Source: Candidatus Enterovibrio escicola (GTDB lineage Bacteria > Pseudomonadota > Gammaproteobacteria > Enterobacterales > Vibrionaceae). From it: DNA of 64,000 nucleotides. The stretch is taken from assembly GCF_002464935.1 (NCBI RefSeq), contig NZ_NBYY01000013.1:1-64000 (forward strand), read 5' to 3'. Within the stretch, counting starts at the first letter, position 1; each line of letters opens with the position of its first letter. This document shows positions 50,259 to 60,275 of the stretch, one piece after another. The notes below the pieces were generated by a model. That model did not search any database and had not been told where the DNA came from. It saw only the letters and a program-made list of their open reading frames with translations. Made by a program: the position numbers and the translations under genes.

Positions 50259-51152
50259 TTAACATTTAGCTGTAGCTAAATAACCCTCCAGTAAAGTTAC
50301 GGCGTCTGCTAAATGATTGATATTCAGATGAGCGTAACGTTTAACCATGGTAGGCGTTGAGTGACTCAGCCAGAGCATCATTTTTAACTCGGGTGTGTTA
50401 TTCATAGCTAGACGTGTTACACATGTATGACGCATTACGTGTGGTATAAATTCAGGGTCATCTTTGTAGCCTAGAGCCATTCGCATCTGCTTCCAGTTTC
50501 TGTAGTTCCCCAGTTCTACATCCGGTATCTATCGCAACGATGACAAAATCCGTGATTAAGGCTCTCTTATTCACTTAGAACCAGTGAACAATTATGTGCT
50601 CTTCCTCTAAAGCAAAAAACCGTGTGCGCTCCTTATCTATTTTACACCAAGGAAACACTGGGATATACGGACAGTGTTCTGGCGATACACAGTGTTTAAG
50701 AACGACAGGGAGTTTGCTAAGACTCTTATTAATCGTACTTCTAGCACACCCTAAAATATCCAGTTGATAATCTGCGTAGGTGCATAATTTTACAGCGGTT
50801 ATTTATGAGGGTGCTATATGCCAACCAAAAAAGTCTAATATTTCCCCGCTCGCTTCCTGCTCGACTTCCGGTCCTTCTGTATGTCCGGATTCCATGTGCG
50901 CATACACGCTCGTTGATAATCTGCTCCCAGCGTACCTGCTTTTTCTGAACTCGTAGACGCTCTCACAGCAGCTTTGACGGGAGACTCAAGTGAGACAGCT
51001 AGCAAACGCAACGATTTTTTAACAGCATCCCCGTGGGTCTTGCTACTTACTTGTTTGCGCTTCCCTTCTACTTTAATGCCTGCTTGGTAGGATGTACCTC
51101 GCATACGTACACGAATGTTATAAATCTTCTCTTGTTGTTCTAATGTGTTCAC
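50259..51152 (-). pseudogene. Phage tyrosine integrase, frameshifted
   Basis: The minus strand starts MNTLEQQEKIYNIRVRMRGT and KVEGKRKQVSSKTHGDAVKK (arm-binding part), then TLGADYQRACMRTWNPDIQK. Broken frames in the middle read RTRFFALEEEHI and DTGCRTGELQKLE (with the catalytic Arg). The open end (50486-50259) has HVMRHTCVTRLAMNN, the HxxR motif, and STPTMVKRYAHLNINHLADA with the catalytic Tyr. It is the integration gene of the T7-like prophage relic that continues to 56073, on the same strand. Confidence 0.8.
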
Positions 51153-51283
51153 TTTTACCTCATCTATATTTATTTATCTCTTGTTTAGTCATTCATTTTT
51201 ACAGGCTCTTTTGTCGTGAGGAACACATGTCATACTACAATATGATAGGTAAAAAGACCATCAATCCTTACATGCACTTGGAA

Positions 51284-51655
51284 CTAGGAGAGCCCCTTTA
51301 GAGTAAAAGCCTCTTGGAAAACAGGACGTATTGTGTCTGCTAAATCCTCCCCTTTTTTAGTTAATTCTAGATACTTAGAGATATAATCATTGTGACCATA
51401 AACAACTTGGCATAAACCATAACCGTCTTCTACGTCATTTGTCAGTCGTTTACAGTGTCTACTCGCCGACGAGGGTATAATGGCGAGAAGATCCTTAATA
51501 TATTTTGGGTTAACTGTATGCTGTGGATTGTTTACGACTTCAACGAAGATAATCATTTGCAGGATGTGCATTTCATGATTGACTTCTTTGCGGAAGGCTT
51601 CTATTTGTTTACGAAAACGTACACCCGAGACACCGAAAGGTGTAACTTGCTTCAT
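51284..51655 (-). CDS. Winged-helix (MarR-like) phage regulator
   Basis: 123 residues, frame intact. NHEMHILQMIIFVEVVNN, SASRHCKRLTND and YLELTKKGEDLADTI follow the helix-turn-helix and wing pattern of MarR-like regulators. GAGGTTACTGA precedes ATG 51655. It lies between the prophage integrase and terminase relics and could be a lysogeny or integration regulator; that is inference. It may be one of the few undamaged prophage genes. Confidence 0.55.
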   Translation of the reverse strand: MKQVTPFGVSGVRFRKQIEAFRKEVNHEMHILQMIIFVEVVNNPQHTVNPKYIKDLLAIIPSSASRHCKRLTNDVEDGYGLCQVVYGHNDYISKYLELTKKGEDLADTIRPVFQEAFTLKGLS

Positions 51656-52144
51656 TTCAGTAACCTCATAATATTTATTTTGAGTTTATAGCGGTGCATA
51701 GTGAATATTACAAATACCACAACAAACTGGTTACTACAGACTGTAGATGGTGAAAAAGCATTGTGCATAAAATGGCCTTAACTGTTGTGTTGTGAGCAGA
51801 ACCACAAAAAATTAGTAGTGTTTTAACGCTAAAAACTTAAAGAGACCCCAGCAGTAAAATTTTAATCTACTCATCAGCCACTACTGCTCACCTTCGACTC
51901 TCTGAGTGCAAGCAGTGGTTTCTTTTACATACTAAATTGTTAAAGAGCGGGGAGCGCGTTGTGTGCTTCGCGTCTCTAATTAGTCATAAGCAGTCTCTAA
52001 ACAACCCCTAACTAAAGGTGCATGATTCAACCTCATCGCGTAGCTAGCATACGTAGCTCTGTTGTTTATTTTATAGGTACGCCGTTTTTGATAACACCAC
52101 GCTGTTTATTTAAAAAGCTTTAGTCATTAATTCTTAATTATGTA

Positions 52145-52594
52145 GTGAGACAAGTCATCCTGTTTACACTGTGCAGTGTGGCATATCAGTTAGCAAGCTT
52201 TTATTTGCTTTATTTTAGTATTCACTCTTATTCCGTAGGTATCTTGTTGTTTCATATATATAAAAATATATTTAAGGAGCCACAGCAAACTATAATTGAC
52301 ACCCTAATAGAAAAATACGAAGAGGGAGATCGCCCCAAAAAGTTGTTTATTCTAGGCACCTTGGGTTTTGCTCTGTGTGTCTCTGCAGGTATTTATGGAG
52401 GTAATACTGGAAGAAAAAAGCAGACTCATATAGGCACGCGTGAGAGCGAAAAAATCTGGGCAAACAGGCGTGACAAAATTGGGAATCTTAATCCCAGCAG
52501 TTGCTACATGTATTTCCTATTAAATACCTTTAACATCAATATGTTATGCAGTTATTTGGCAGGTTGCGTGTGGTTCTCATGTGGAAACGTGTAA
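52145..52594 (+). CDS. Hypothetical ORF with one or two membrane segments
   Basis: A 149-codon GTG-started frame, opposite in strand to the prophage genes. It has hydrophobic stretches near the start (VILFTLCSVAYQLASFYLLY) and near 78-95 (LFILGTLGFALCVSAGIYGG) and a charged middle. I recognise no family. It may be a small membrane protein of the prophage or a chance frame. 51656-52144 contains no other gene; a hairpin followed by T-rich sequence lies near 51893-51925. Confidence 0.25.
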   Translation: MRQVILFTLCSVAYQLASFYLLYFSIHSYSVGILLFHIYKNIFKEPQQTIIDTLIEKYEEGDRPKKLFILGTLGFALCVSAGIYGGNTGRKKQTHIGTRESEKIWANRRDKIGNLNPSSCYMYFLLNTFNINMLCSYLAGCVWFSCGNV

Positions 52595-52789
52595 CTAAGA
52601 ACGTAAATGAGAGTACGCCTTCTCCATGAGAATTTTTTTAGAATCAAAAGCTTATGGAATCCTCTGGTGAGCCGGCTACCCCACGGGGAGAATCCTGCGA
52701 CCGTTATCTGTAAAAAGACCTCACAGATTTTTTTGAAGTAAAATGTTTGGGACTCACAGTGACGTGAAGTTGCTCCTCAACTGAGTCAG

Positions 52790-54045
52790 TTTCTACTTAG
52801 ATTCTGGTAACTGCCTGCATACGCAATGAAATCATCCAACTCTTTATCTAAAAGCTCTGTGCGAGCTGCATCTTCTATCGCATGTTCATCTATTTAGCGC
52901 GTCCAGTAATTCACGGCTATTGCTAGACAATTCAGCCTGTCGTCATGTTTCAAAGCTCCTTTATCCATCGTTACACTCGCCATTTGGTAAAAGAGAGAGT
53001 AAGATAATTCCGCAGCTATATTCTGCGCGTCTCTTTCGATAAGCTTGTAGTCAACCAATAACTTATGCTGCATCATGACGGGTTTTAGCGTATTAATAAT
53101 ACGGCGTTCTTTCTGGACGTGGTGCCTTACCTCTTCGATAGAGCAAGGGTAAATACGGTTAACGAAAGGTCGTAATAATTATCCGAACATACCGTCATCG
53201 AAATTAGACTCGTAGACAATCTTATTTGCCTTATGCGTCTTCGCTGCCTCTGTGATTTTCGTTAAGTTCTGCAGGGCGTAGCCTTCCGGCAGACCCTCAG
53301 ATTCCACTAGGAAGATATAACCATTAAGGAAGTAGGTAACATTATAAGCCATTCTATCCTTACCGCGTCCTGAAGGGTCTATACTCAGTAAGCGTACTGT
53401 GATCGCGCTCACAGACTCGTCCTAGAACAAGGGGTGATAGTAGTGGTCACTAGCCAAGCCTAGCACCTGTAGCTCTGTGATGCGTTTAACAGGGTCATTG
53501 CACCAATCGTAGGACGTAGGGGCTTTCTCTCGCGCAATGTTTGACACGATTAAATCGCAAAGTTTCAGCGGGTAGTTATCTGCATCACTGAGAGCTGTGT
53601 CAAGCATGAACTGCAAGGCAAAACCACCTTTGCCGTAAGACCTACGTCGCTCCTTTAAATCCGCATCTGTGAAACGAGAGGGGTCTATGCTATACCCAAT
53701 CAGGGCTGCTCCTTCTGCTCTACTTTTTATTAAGGGAGAAAACCGTGACTTGCTGTCAAAGACATAGGCATCTCGTTGTTTTGCTGTGGGATATAAGGCA
53801 GGCAAAATTCGCACTTCATAACCACGCTCCGCGATGATGTTATACACTGATATTTCAGTCTGTTGCGTCCCTAGATAGATGATACGAGAACCTTTAAGTG
53901 GCTTCAAAATAGCATCCAACTCCTTCACGATTTCCAAGAGCTTATCCCGTGCATATTAGGTGGCTGAGTTATTTAGCACCTCGATATGATCCGCAATTAT
54001 AAAATCTGCACGGGAGCCTGTTAGTTGCCCGTAATACCTACGGCC
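52790..54045 (-). pseudogene. T7-like large terminase (gp19/DNA maturase B), broken in three or more pieces
   Basis: In order on the minus strand: GQLTGSRADFIIADHIEVLN, a stop, AILKPLKGSRIIYLGTQQTE, GFALQFMLDTALSDADNYPL, a stop, LLSIDPSGRGKDRMAYNVTY and VYESNFDDGMFG, a stop, then LSYSLFYQMASVTMDKGALK and HDDRLNCLAIAVNYW. These match T7 gp19 from about the middle of its ATPase domain to the end, including IADD-like (Walker B), the nuclease aspartate of IDPSGRGKD and HDDRLDALA. The ATPase Walker A region is missing because the gene is fused to the portal remnant. Confidence 0.87.
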
Positions 54046-54059
54046 TTAACCGATGGCGA

Positions 54060-54627
54060 CTAGTCGGCGAGTGCTAACGCAAGCGCAACGTCCTCTGGCA
54101 AACGTTCCCTTTCTATCTCTTCACAGACAATAATCCGTAAGAGTCTTCCCGTGCTGTTCCGTTGTACAACATACTTATCCAAGCGATATAAACGTGAGTA
54201 GTCTTTGCCGACGAAAAGTAAGCTATTGCCGATAATGAGCAGCTGCTTCATACCCCTCGAAGAGGGCTGCTAGCAACCCCCACTGTTCAATAGACCGCCA
54301 AACTAGCTTTTCAGTTTGTGCTAGTGTTATGTCGAGTTGACCTTTGCCCTCAGTATTAACACCAAAGTTGTGTGAGTGTTTTGGATCAATCGTGATGCGC
54401 ATGAAGGTTCGGTTGGGAGGGAAGAATACTAACAGTAGCTTGGCAGCCAATTGCTTAATAGCTCGAACACCAAAACCGTCGTGAGGAAACTTGAAGTTTG
54501 TTGTGTTGTTTTCTACTGCCTTCGGCAGTAATGAGGGAATTGTCAAGTTTGCGCATAGACGATCGCGTGACAAGTAGGGTTTCCACTCAGCACTTAATCT
54601 TAAAAATAGATTGGCTATATTGTCTAT
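54060..54627 (-). pseudogene. T7-like head-tail connector (portal, gp8), N-terminal part
   Basis: The minus strand reads LFLRLSAEWKPYLSRDRLCA, NLTIPSLLPK, GFGVRAIKQLAAKLLLVFFP and WGLLAALFEGYEAA, then, shifted, LIIGNSLLFVGK, YRLDKYVVQRNSTGRLL and LPEDVALALA. This follows T7 gp8 residues 15 to about 195. The terminase relic begins about 15 bases later. Scaffold, capsid, tail and internal-core genes that lie between gp8 and gp19 in T7 are absent, so a large deletion joined the two. Confidence 0.85.
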
Positions 54628-54629
54628 TT

Positions 54630-54830
54630 TTATCCCTTATTGTTAAGTCCAGATGATGTGTTCGCCTTGTTAATCTTAAGGTCTGGCTGAAAAGAACCCG
54701 CCCCACGACATTGTACCGCTAGTATTTGTTGCTTGTTCTTCTTAGAGACTCCCGAAAGTTCTACATCAGTGACAGGTACTGTAAGTACTAGGAAGACGGG
54801 TTGGGGTATTGGCTTATGGCCTCCGCACAT
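54630..54830 (-). CDS. Small phage virion-type protein with MCGG start
   Basis: From ATG 54830, 66 residues: MCGGHKPIPQPVFLVLTVPV and then a Lys/Gly/Asn-rich tail. Short proteins beginning MCxG/MCGG-xKP lie just before the portal gene in T7-like phages (gp6.7/gp7.3 type virion proteins), the same place as here. The frame is open. Function is inferred from position and start motif only. Confidence 0.4.
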   Translation of the reverse strand: MCGGHKPIPQPVFLVLTVPVTDVELSGVSKKNKQQILAVQCRGAGSFQPDLKINKANTSSGLNNKG

Positions 54831-55020
54831 TGGCAAACTCCTCATCATCAGCGAGTGTTTCCTCACGATCTTCTTCATTAACCTTAATCATTTCCAACTG
54901 TGCTATGATTTCTGGTAAGCTAAGCTTGAAGCTGATTTTGCGTTCACTATCTCGCATACCAATAGTAATGTTATTATTTCGTGTAAGTGCTGTGATTAAC
55001 ATGTCCAGTGTCGTGTGCAT
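54814..55020 (-). CDS. Small acidic phage protein, unidentified
   Basis: 68 residues (MHTTLDMLITALTRNNNITI to EEFANVRRP), overlapping the next small gene by 17 bases. GAGGAGATAGCAC precedes the ATG, a good ribosome site. It occupies the position of gp6.5-like genes between exonuclease and portal in T7-like phages. No family recognised. Confidence 0.45.
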   Translation of the reverse strand: MHTTLDMLITALTRNNNITIGMRDSERKISFKLSLPEIIAQLEMIKVNEEDREETLADDEEFANVRRP

Positions 55021-55045
55021 GTGCTATCTCCTCTCGTTGTATTGT

Positions 55046-55713
55046 TAGATTCCCATTTTATCCTCCTTCAAGACACCGAAGTCATGTGTGAGTGGATCGA
55101 ATGTAACAACGCCCTCGCAATATTCCCCGTACCTTAAAACTCTGGATATCATACCACTTTGGTAGATAAATTCTTTTTCGTGCCCAGCTTTAGTGAAGTA
55201 CCAGATAAGTTGCTTTAAGCGCGAAGCTGTTGCTGCCTTTGCATGTTTAACTTCGGTATCCCCTCAGCGCTTTCCAGATTTGATAGTGTGCACACACGCT
55301 TCCCAAGCGAAAGGCTCTTCTTCGAGAAGGGCTGTCGCGGTTACCTATACCGATGCACCCGCTATAACCCTCTGTTGTGTCTCCTGAGAGACACTGCTTA
55401 AAAAAACATTTTTTCACCGTTACGCTCAGCTTGAAAGTGGGATAAAATCTGTTTCTGGATTGAAATCCTACACCGGCATTTGATGTAAGTCTTTATCTTC
55501 ATTTATAATAATTTTTCGCCAGTCTGGATAAGACTCAGGGTCTGTCTCTGAAATGCCTAGGACATCGTCAGCTTCTATCCCTTCTATTAACAAACTCTCA
55601 TAATTGTCGATTATGTACTTGCGGGCGACTCCCAATGCAAGAGGACGTATGATTTTGCTTCTATTCGCTTTGTATGATGGAAAAATATCTTTTCGCCAAT
55701 TCGTCATGCCCGT
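55046..55713 (-). pseudogene. T7-like 5'-3' exonuclease (gp6), truncated and frameshifted
   Basis: The minus strand has NWRKDIFPSYKANRSK, IEGIEADDVLGI (FEN-type acidic motif), INEDKDLHQMP, then in shifted frames LSGDTTEGYSGCIGIG and KAGHEKEFIYQSGMISRVLR with FDPLT at the end. These match T7 gp6 from about residue 60 to the C-terminus. The N-terminus is missing: the frame is fused at about 55713 to the start of the phage RNA polymerase. Confidence 0.82.
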
Positions 55714-56073
55714 CAAGCATGCTATAAGTTTTGTTGCCTTAATTTGCTCCTTTTATACAAAGACCTCATGCACTACGTGCGGTTTACCTCGTTTTGGCGC
55801 TGTGTGATAGGCGGTGAGAGCTTCTGCGAACTTATCGATGCTTTTGCCTATTAAAAGTGAGCCATAAGCTGTATTTGATTCCTTTCCCTTGCTGGCTTCT
55901 GTAGTCAGTTCATTCATGAGTTGTGTGTAGTGTTCTTCGCGTTGCGTGTACTCACTGTCGATTTATCGGATATAAAGTTTGCGAGGAGCTGTCATGTTTA
56001 GTTTCAAGTCTTCGGGAGTTGGACGGATGAAACTTATAGTTGTTTCAGATGTGCGAATGCCTACGAGAGTCAT
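55714..56073 (-). pseudogene. T7-like single-subunit RNA polymerase, N-terminal stub
   Basis: From ATG 56073 the minus strand reads MTLVGIRTSETTISFIRPTP, a stop, REEHYTQLMNELTTEASKGK, SNTAYGSLLIGKSIDKFAEA, HTAPKRGKPHVVHEVFV, a stop, KEQIKATKLIACLTG. The helical stretch with RGK(R)P and the ATKLIAxLT end resembles the N-terminal domain of T7 RNA polymerase (RGKRPTAFQFLQEIKPEAVAY region). Then it runs into exonuclease sequence. The catalytic part is deleted. The match is weak enough that another early protein is possible. Confidence 0.5.
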
Positions 56074-57075
56074 TGTATAGATTCCTTTTTGTTATTTTTT
56101 GGATTTAAATCATTGGAAGTGGAGCTGGGAGTGAGACTTACAGTGACTTGCAGTTCTATTTATTATCTTCTCCTTTTCTTCTGTTTTTCCCCTTATCTTC
56201 CTTCACCTTCGTTTACTTATCTATAAATAAATATCTTGATTTCTAACACACGTTCTCCAGAAATATGAAGCACTAAAAGTATTAATAACGATAAATGAGA
56301 GCGTTCTCCCTGAGACTACCTTGTAAGTGTTTCTATCCCTTAATAAGAACTTCCTGCTATAAAAACGTGTGCTTTATCAACAATTGAGAGTGTAATATGT
56401 AATATAACATTGCAGTCAGTACTGCATGCCAACACACAAAAAAACCAAGATTGGCAACTAGGGCTAATATATTACTACTTTAATTTTAATAACTTATAAA
56501 TGAATTGCCTATCTTCTCTAAAATGCACTCCCCACTAAGATAAGTTGAGTCTTCAGAATAAGTTTCTTCAATCGAAGCTTCCAAGTATATTTGAGCCTGC
56601 ACTGGTTATTTTAGTTACCTATTAAAAACCAGTGTTTATCTCCTTTGCAGAGAAGCACCACTTCATGTACATGAAAAGGGAATGTGATTACATAGTGTGG
56701 TGTATGTTTTTTAGGATCTAACTGCATTAATATTGATGTATAATCCTCGAGATGAGTCGAGGATACCCACATTATTCATAGCAAGTTAAACTTGCTGTTT
56801 TTTATCCTCGCTTGAAAAGCCGTGTATGTATATTCAAGCTGAAAGGTTTAGAAACATGATTGGTAACAAGAGCATTATTTTTAACCGTTCTTGTCTGCAG
56901 ATAAAAACGACATTCAATGTCAATTGAAACCATAATGATCACCATTTAAAAGTATGGCATGTTAGATAAATAAAAATCTATTGAAGACATGACCAAGATG
57001 ACCGTACATCAATACAACTTTTCCTATACAACATTAATGTGACTCATTTTGAATGAAAAATTTCCGTATGTAATA
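56074..57075. other. Gene-free stretch upstream of prophage relic
   Basis: No coding gene is supported. 56636-56720 is an IS1 insB scrap (minus; GTACATGAAGTGGTGCTTCT in reverse complement). An 8-bp-stem hairpin lies at 56743-56764 and a terminator at 56780. The right boundary of the prophage is expected in this region, but I cannot define an attachment site. Confidence 0.5.
56780..56803 (+). terminator. Rho-independent terminator
   Basis: AGCAAGTTAAACTTGCT forms an 7-8 bp stem with a tight loop and is followed by GTTTTTT. A TATAAT box at 56739-56744 lies upstream, leaving room only for a very short transcript. Confidence 0.6.
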
Positions 57076-58102
57076 GGTATTGTTTCCCAAATATCTGAAC
57101 TAATCTCAATACCTTCAATCAGATTATCATGGAGTTAAGCGGGAGGTGATGATGGGAAAAACCAAGCACAAGATCAGCAACTGTAAACAATATAATCAAG
57201 CATTAATAAACCGAATCTCAGTCACTTCTGGGATAAATTCCGCCGCCATTAAGGCCGTGTATTGTCTAAAGCATCATGGTCATAGTGGCCGTGGGTTTAT
57301 TATTTTCGGATACTACGATCGAAACGGTATTGATGGTGAAAGGTATTTTCAAACTCCTACTTCGTGGATTAGAAGGCTTCCTAAATTTGGTTCTTACGTT
57401 GATGGATTTCCCGCTGAGATCCCCTACATATACTTGCATTAGTAAGCGTTCGAAGAACGTAGAAGTTAAGTACCTTTTTCCGAGTCGAAGGAGCTGTCGC
57501 CCACGTCGTTATTGATGCGACAGGCCTAAAGGTCTACGGAGAAGGTGAATGGAAAACACGTAAATACGGTAAGGAGAAGCGACATATTTGGCGCAAATTC
57601 TATCTTGCCGTTGATGTGTTTACTCATGAGGTTATTGCTGCAGCGGTTAGCCTAGTTTTTGTGAATGATAATGAGTTTTATCTACATTGCTTAATCTATT
57701 ACGACGAAAGATACAGCAAGTCAGTGCTGATGGAGTTTATAATACAAGAGCATGTCACCACGTACGGAAAAATATAGGAATAACGTTCAGTATTCCACCT
57801 TGAAGCAACATGGAGTACTGGGAAGAATGACATCCTAAAAATGAAGCTGTAAAGGTATTGAAAAAGGACAGGGTTTATCACAAATGCTTATTAGCAGAGA
57901 CAGCAATGTTTCGCTATAAACAGTTACTAAGTCCTAAACTCACTCTTCATAATTACAATGCTCAAGTTGTTGAAACGATGGTAAATATGAAAGCGATGAA
58001 CAAAGTTATAAAACTCGATATGCCTGTTTGCCTGCAGACAAATTAAAACTGTAAAACAGATTGAGATCAGTGCGTTATAGGCCTGATTTAATCAACAACG
58101 CC
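57076..58102 (+). mobile_element. IS5-family (IS903-like) element with perfect 9-bp target duplication
   Basis: Ends GGTATTGTTTCCCAAATATC and GATTTAATCAACAACGCC; TATGTAATA occurs at 57067-57075 and again at 58103-58111. The transposase begins MGKTKHKISNCKQYNQALIN (57149) but is frameshifted at about 57330, 57500 and 57680. In the last part (57858-58046) YHKCLLAETAMFRYK has Cys in place of the Arg of the YREK motif. It truncates fadD. The perfect duplication suggests it is among the younger insertions. Confidence 0.88.
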
Positions 58103-58111
58103 TATGTAATA

Positions 58112-58960
58112 TGTAAAATTGTTCATGACTGGTGATGATGTGATGTTCTTGCAATACATTGGTGGTACCACCAGTATCTAAAAATGCGCAGTACTTACTC
58201 ATCGAAATATGCGGATAGATGTCAATGAGGCTAAATCTACCTACTACTCTACTATTTTTGATGGGAGGGAGTTGCAGAGAAAAGGATTACCAATCCTAGC
58301 AAGGCTACTTGCCGCGATCTCAAGCGTAGAAAATAGTTTCGACCGATGATGTACGGAAGTGAGTTGACTATATCGTCTAATTTGATAAAGGTAGTGTATT
58401 GCACATTGTCAACCTTAAGAAGGGGATTATTTTATTCTCTGCTTTTAACGTATATACCAAAATAACTTGAAGATGTACGATTTCAGAGGTCATCAGTGTG
58501 TTCAGTTCGAGGTAAATCCTTATATGAATAATCACTCCATTTCACTGGAATTTAACAACAAAAGTGGCATATCCATACCTTCCTGTAGGGCGAGATCAAT
58601 GACGCCACGCTCGGTGTTCTTCCTTTTTTATGGAACTGACTGTGCCTACAAATGGATGCTTTGATTATGACATCAGTAAATCTAGCTGAAACCTCCATCT
58701 TCAAGTTATTTTGGTATATATGAATGGAATTGAAAGTATATTTCCATTGTATGGTCATTAGATAACCTCCCAAAATATCAATCGGAGTTGTGGCTATTTG
58801 TGTTGTTAAAGATGACCTAGGTATGATATGTGAAGAGTTACCTGCTCATTCCTGTCAACTATTGACTGTTTATAAAGTGCATAAAATTGTTGAATTTTAT
58901 GAAAAACTTCTAAAACCAGACGTTGTTAGAATTATTCTTCAAGTATTACGTGAAGGGTAA
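58112..58960 (+). pseudogene. fadD: fadD: long-chain acyl-CoA synthetase, heavily degraded
   Basis: Plus-strand pieces: MFLQYIGGTTSI, a stop, LTHRNM, FDGREL; after a deletion FDKGSVLHIVNLKKGIILFS and AFNVY; then, beyond a 258-bp insert, VVAICVVKDD, LLTVYKVHKIVEFYEKLLKP and VLREG with TAA at 58958. These are the ATP-binding (TGGTTG), gate and C-terminal adenylation motifs (GYKVPK) of FadD in order. The N-terminal third was removed at the IS5 copy; about 200 residues in the middle are deleted. fadD upstream of rnd is the Vibrio/E. coli order. Confidence 0.85.
58457..58714. repeat. MITE-like element inserted in fadD
   Basis: A 258-bp insert bounded by inverted repeats CCAAAATAACTTGAAGATG (left) and CATCTTCAAGTTATTTTGG (right), flanked by TATATA on both sides (58451-58456, 58715-58720). 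Removing it and one TATATA restores the FNVYxNxIE frame of FadD. It encodes no transposase. One end-like copy lies at 35353. I recall similar TTGAAGATGCAGG-type ends in intergenic repeats of vibrios. Confidence 0.78.
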
Positions 58961-59124
58961 AAAGCAAAAGTAACGGACTCGAAATGAGTAGGAAGTTATG
59001 TATGTCCCGTCTGAATAGCACGTACATTGAATACCATCTGGTTTTAGCAAAAAATTTTATTTGCATCCTGACGAACAAAATTGGGTATGCCCATTAAGTT
59101 ATAAAATAATGACTGGAAGATATT

Positions 59125-60249
59125 GTGTATTTTGAAATCGTAACTAAATTATCCCAACTGGAACATGTTTGCCAACAGGCAAGAAAGATGCCTGTTGTTA
59201 TGTTAGATACTGAATTTGTCCGTATTCGTACCTTGTACCCAAAACTTGGTTTAATCCAGATATTTGATGGTAAAACGCTGTCTCTGATTGATCCAATAGA
59301 ACTCTATGACTTATCTCCATTGTGGGAACTCCTAGCGGATGAGTCAGTGGTTAAAGTACTGCATGCTTGCAGTGAAGATCTTGAAGTGTTTCACCACTAT
59401 GCGGGTATGATGCCTATACCAATGGTTGATACGCAGATCATGGCCGCTTTTCTTGGTCATAATCTTTCAATGGGCTTTGCATCGTTGGTAAACCAATATT
59501 TGAAGGTTTCGCTCGATAAAGGGGAATCTCGCACACATTGGACTGAAAGACCACTAAGTTTAAAACAGCTTGAATATGCAGCCGCGGATGTTTACTATCT
59601 GCTCCCTCTTTATAATTTACTTGCTGAGCGAGTGAAACAAGCCGGCTGGGAAGAGGCTGTTCAGCAAGAATGTGCACTGTTGATGATCAAACGCAGTAAA
59701 ACACCTGATCTTGACAATGCATATTTGAATATTAAGAACGCGTGGAAATTGAAACCAAAACAGCTTGCTGTATTGCAAAAACTGGCAAGCTGGCGGTTTA
59801 AAGAGGCGCATCGTCGAGATTTAGCGTTGAACTTTGTTGTTAAAGAACTGCATCTTTGGAAGATGGCGAGTTTAAATATCCGCTCATTAGAAAAAATGGC
59901 CGATGAAGGTTTCGACAGATTTGAGATTGAACGTCATGGTAAGCGATTACTGCTATTGGTTGAAGAAGTTGAGAGATTACCAAAAACATGCCATCCGGAA
60001 GTGGTTGAGAGATTAGTGGATCTACCTAATTACAAGCAGACGATTAAGAAAATTAAAGAGCAAACCAATGCAGTTGCAGAAACGCTTGGCGTAGTGCCTG
60101 AATTCATCGGTTCAAAAAAGCAAATCCACCAATTGCTAAAATGGGCTTGGATTCACGATCGAAATCCGGAAAATATTCCAGATTTATTGTCAGGTTGGCG
60201 TAACGCCTTCATTGGGGACAAGATGTTAGCTTTATTGGGAGATATTTGA
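59125..60249 (+). CDS. rnd: Ribonuclease D
   Basis: 374 residues from GTG 59125, preceded by TGGAAGATATT. The DEDD motifs are D28/E30 (MLDTEFVR), D85 (ACSEDLEVF) and Y151/D155 (YAAADVYYLL); an HRDC domain follows at about 210-290. It trims the 3' ends of tRNAs and other small RNAs. The frame is intact. fadD relic lies upstream and an IS1 relic begins 26 bases after the stop. Confidence 0.94.
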   Translation: MYFEIVTKLSQLEHVCQQARKMPVVMLDTEFVRIRTLYPKLGLIQIFDGKTLSLIDPIELYDLSPLWELLADESVVKVLHACSEDLEVFHHYAGMMPIPMVDTQIMAAFLGHNLSMGFASLVNQYLKVSLDKGESRTHWTERPLSLKQLEYAAADVYYLLPLYNLLAERVKQAGWEEAVQQECALLMIKRSKTPDLDNAYLNIKNAWKLKPKQLAVLQKLASWRFKEAHRRDLALNFVVKELHLWKMASLNIRSLEKMADEGFDRFEIERHGKRLLLLVEEVERLPKTCHPEVVERLVDLPNYKQTIKKIKEQTNAVAETLGVVPEFIGSKKQIHQLLKWAWIHDRNPENIPDLLSGWRNAFIGDKMLALLGDI

Positions 60250-60275
60250 TTAAGTCGGTCATCTGGCCTTTCGTA

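Noticed and set aside
56739-56803. Small RNA gene (TATAAT box plus terminator)
   Set aside because: The predicted start would cut the first hairpin and leave only about 50 nt; kept only as a terminator.
58467-58664. 65-codon ORF
   Set aside because: Lies inside the MITE-like insert in fadD with no family resemblance.
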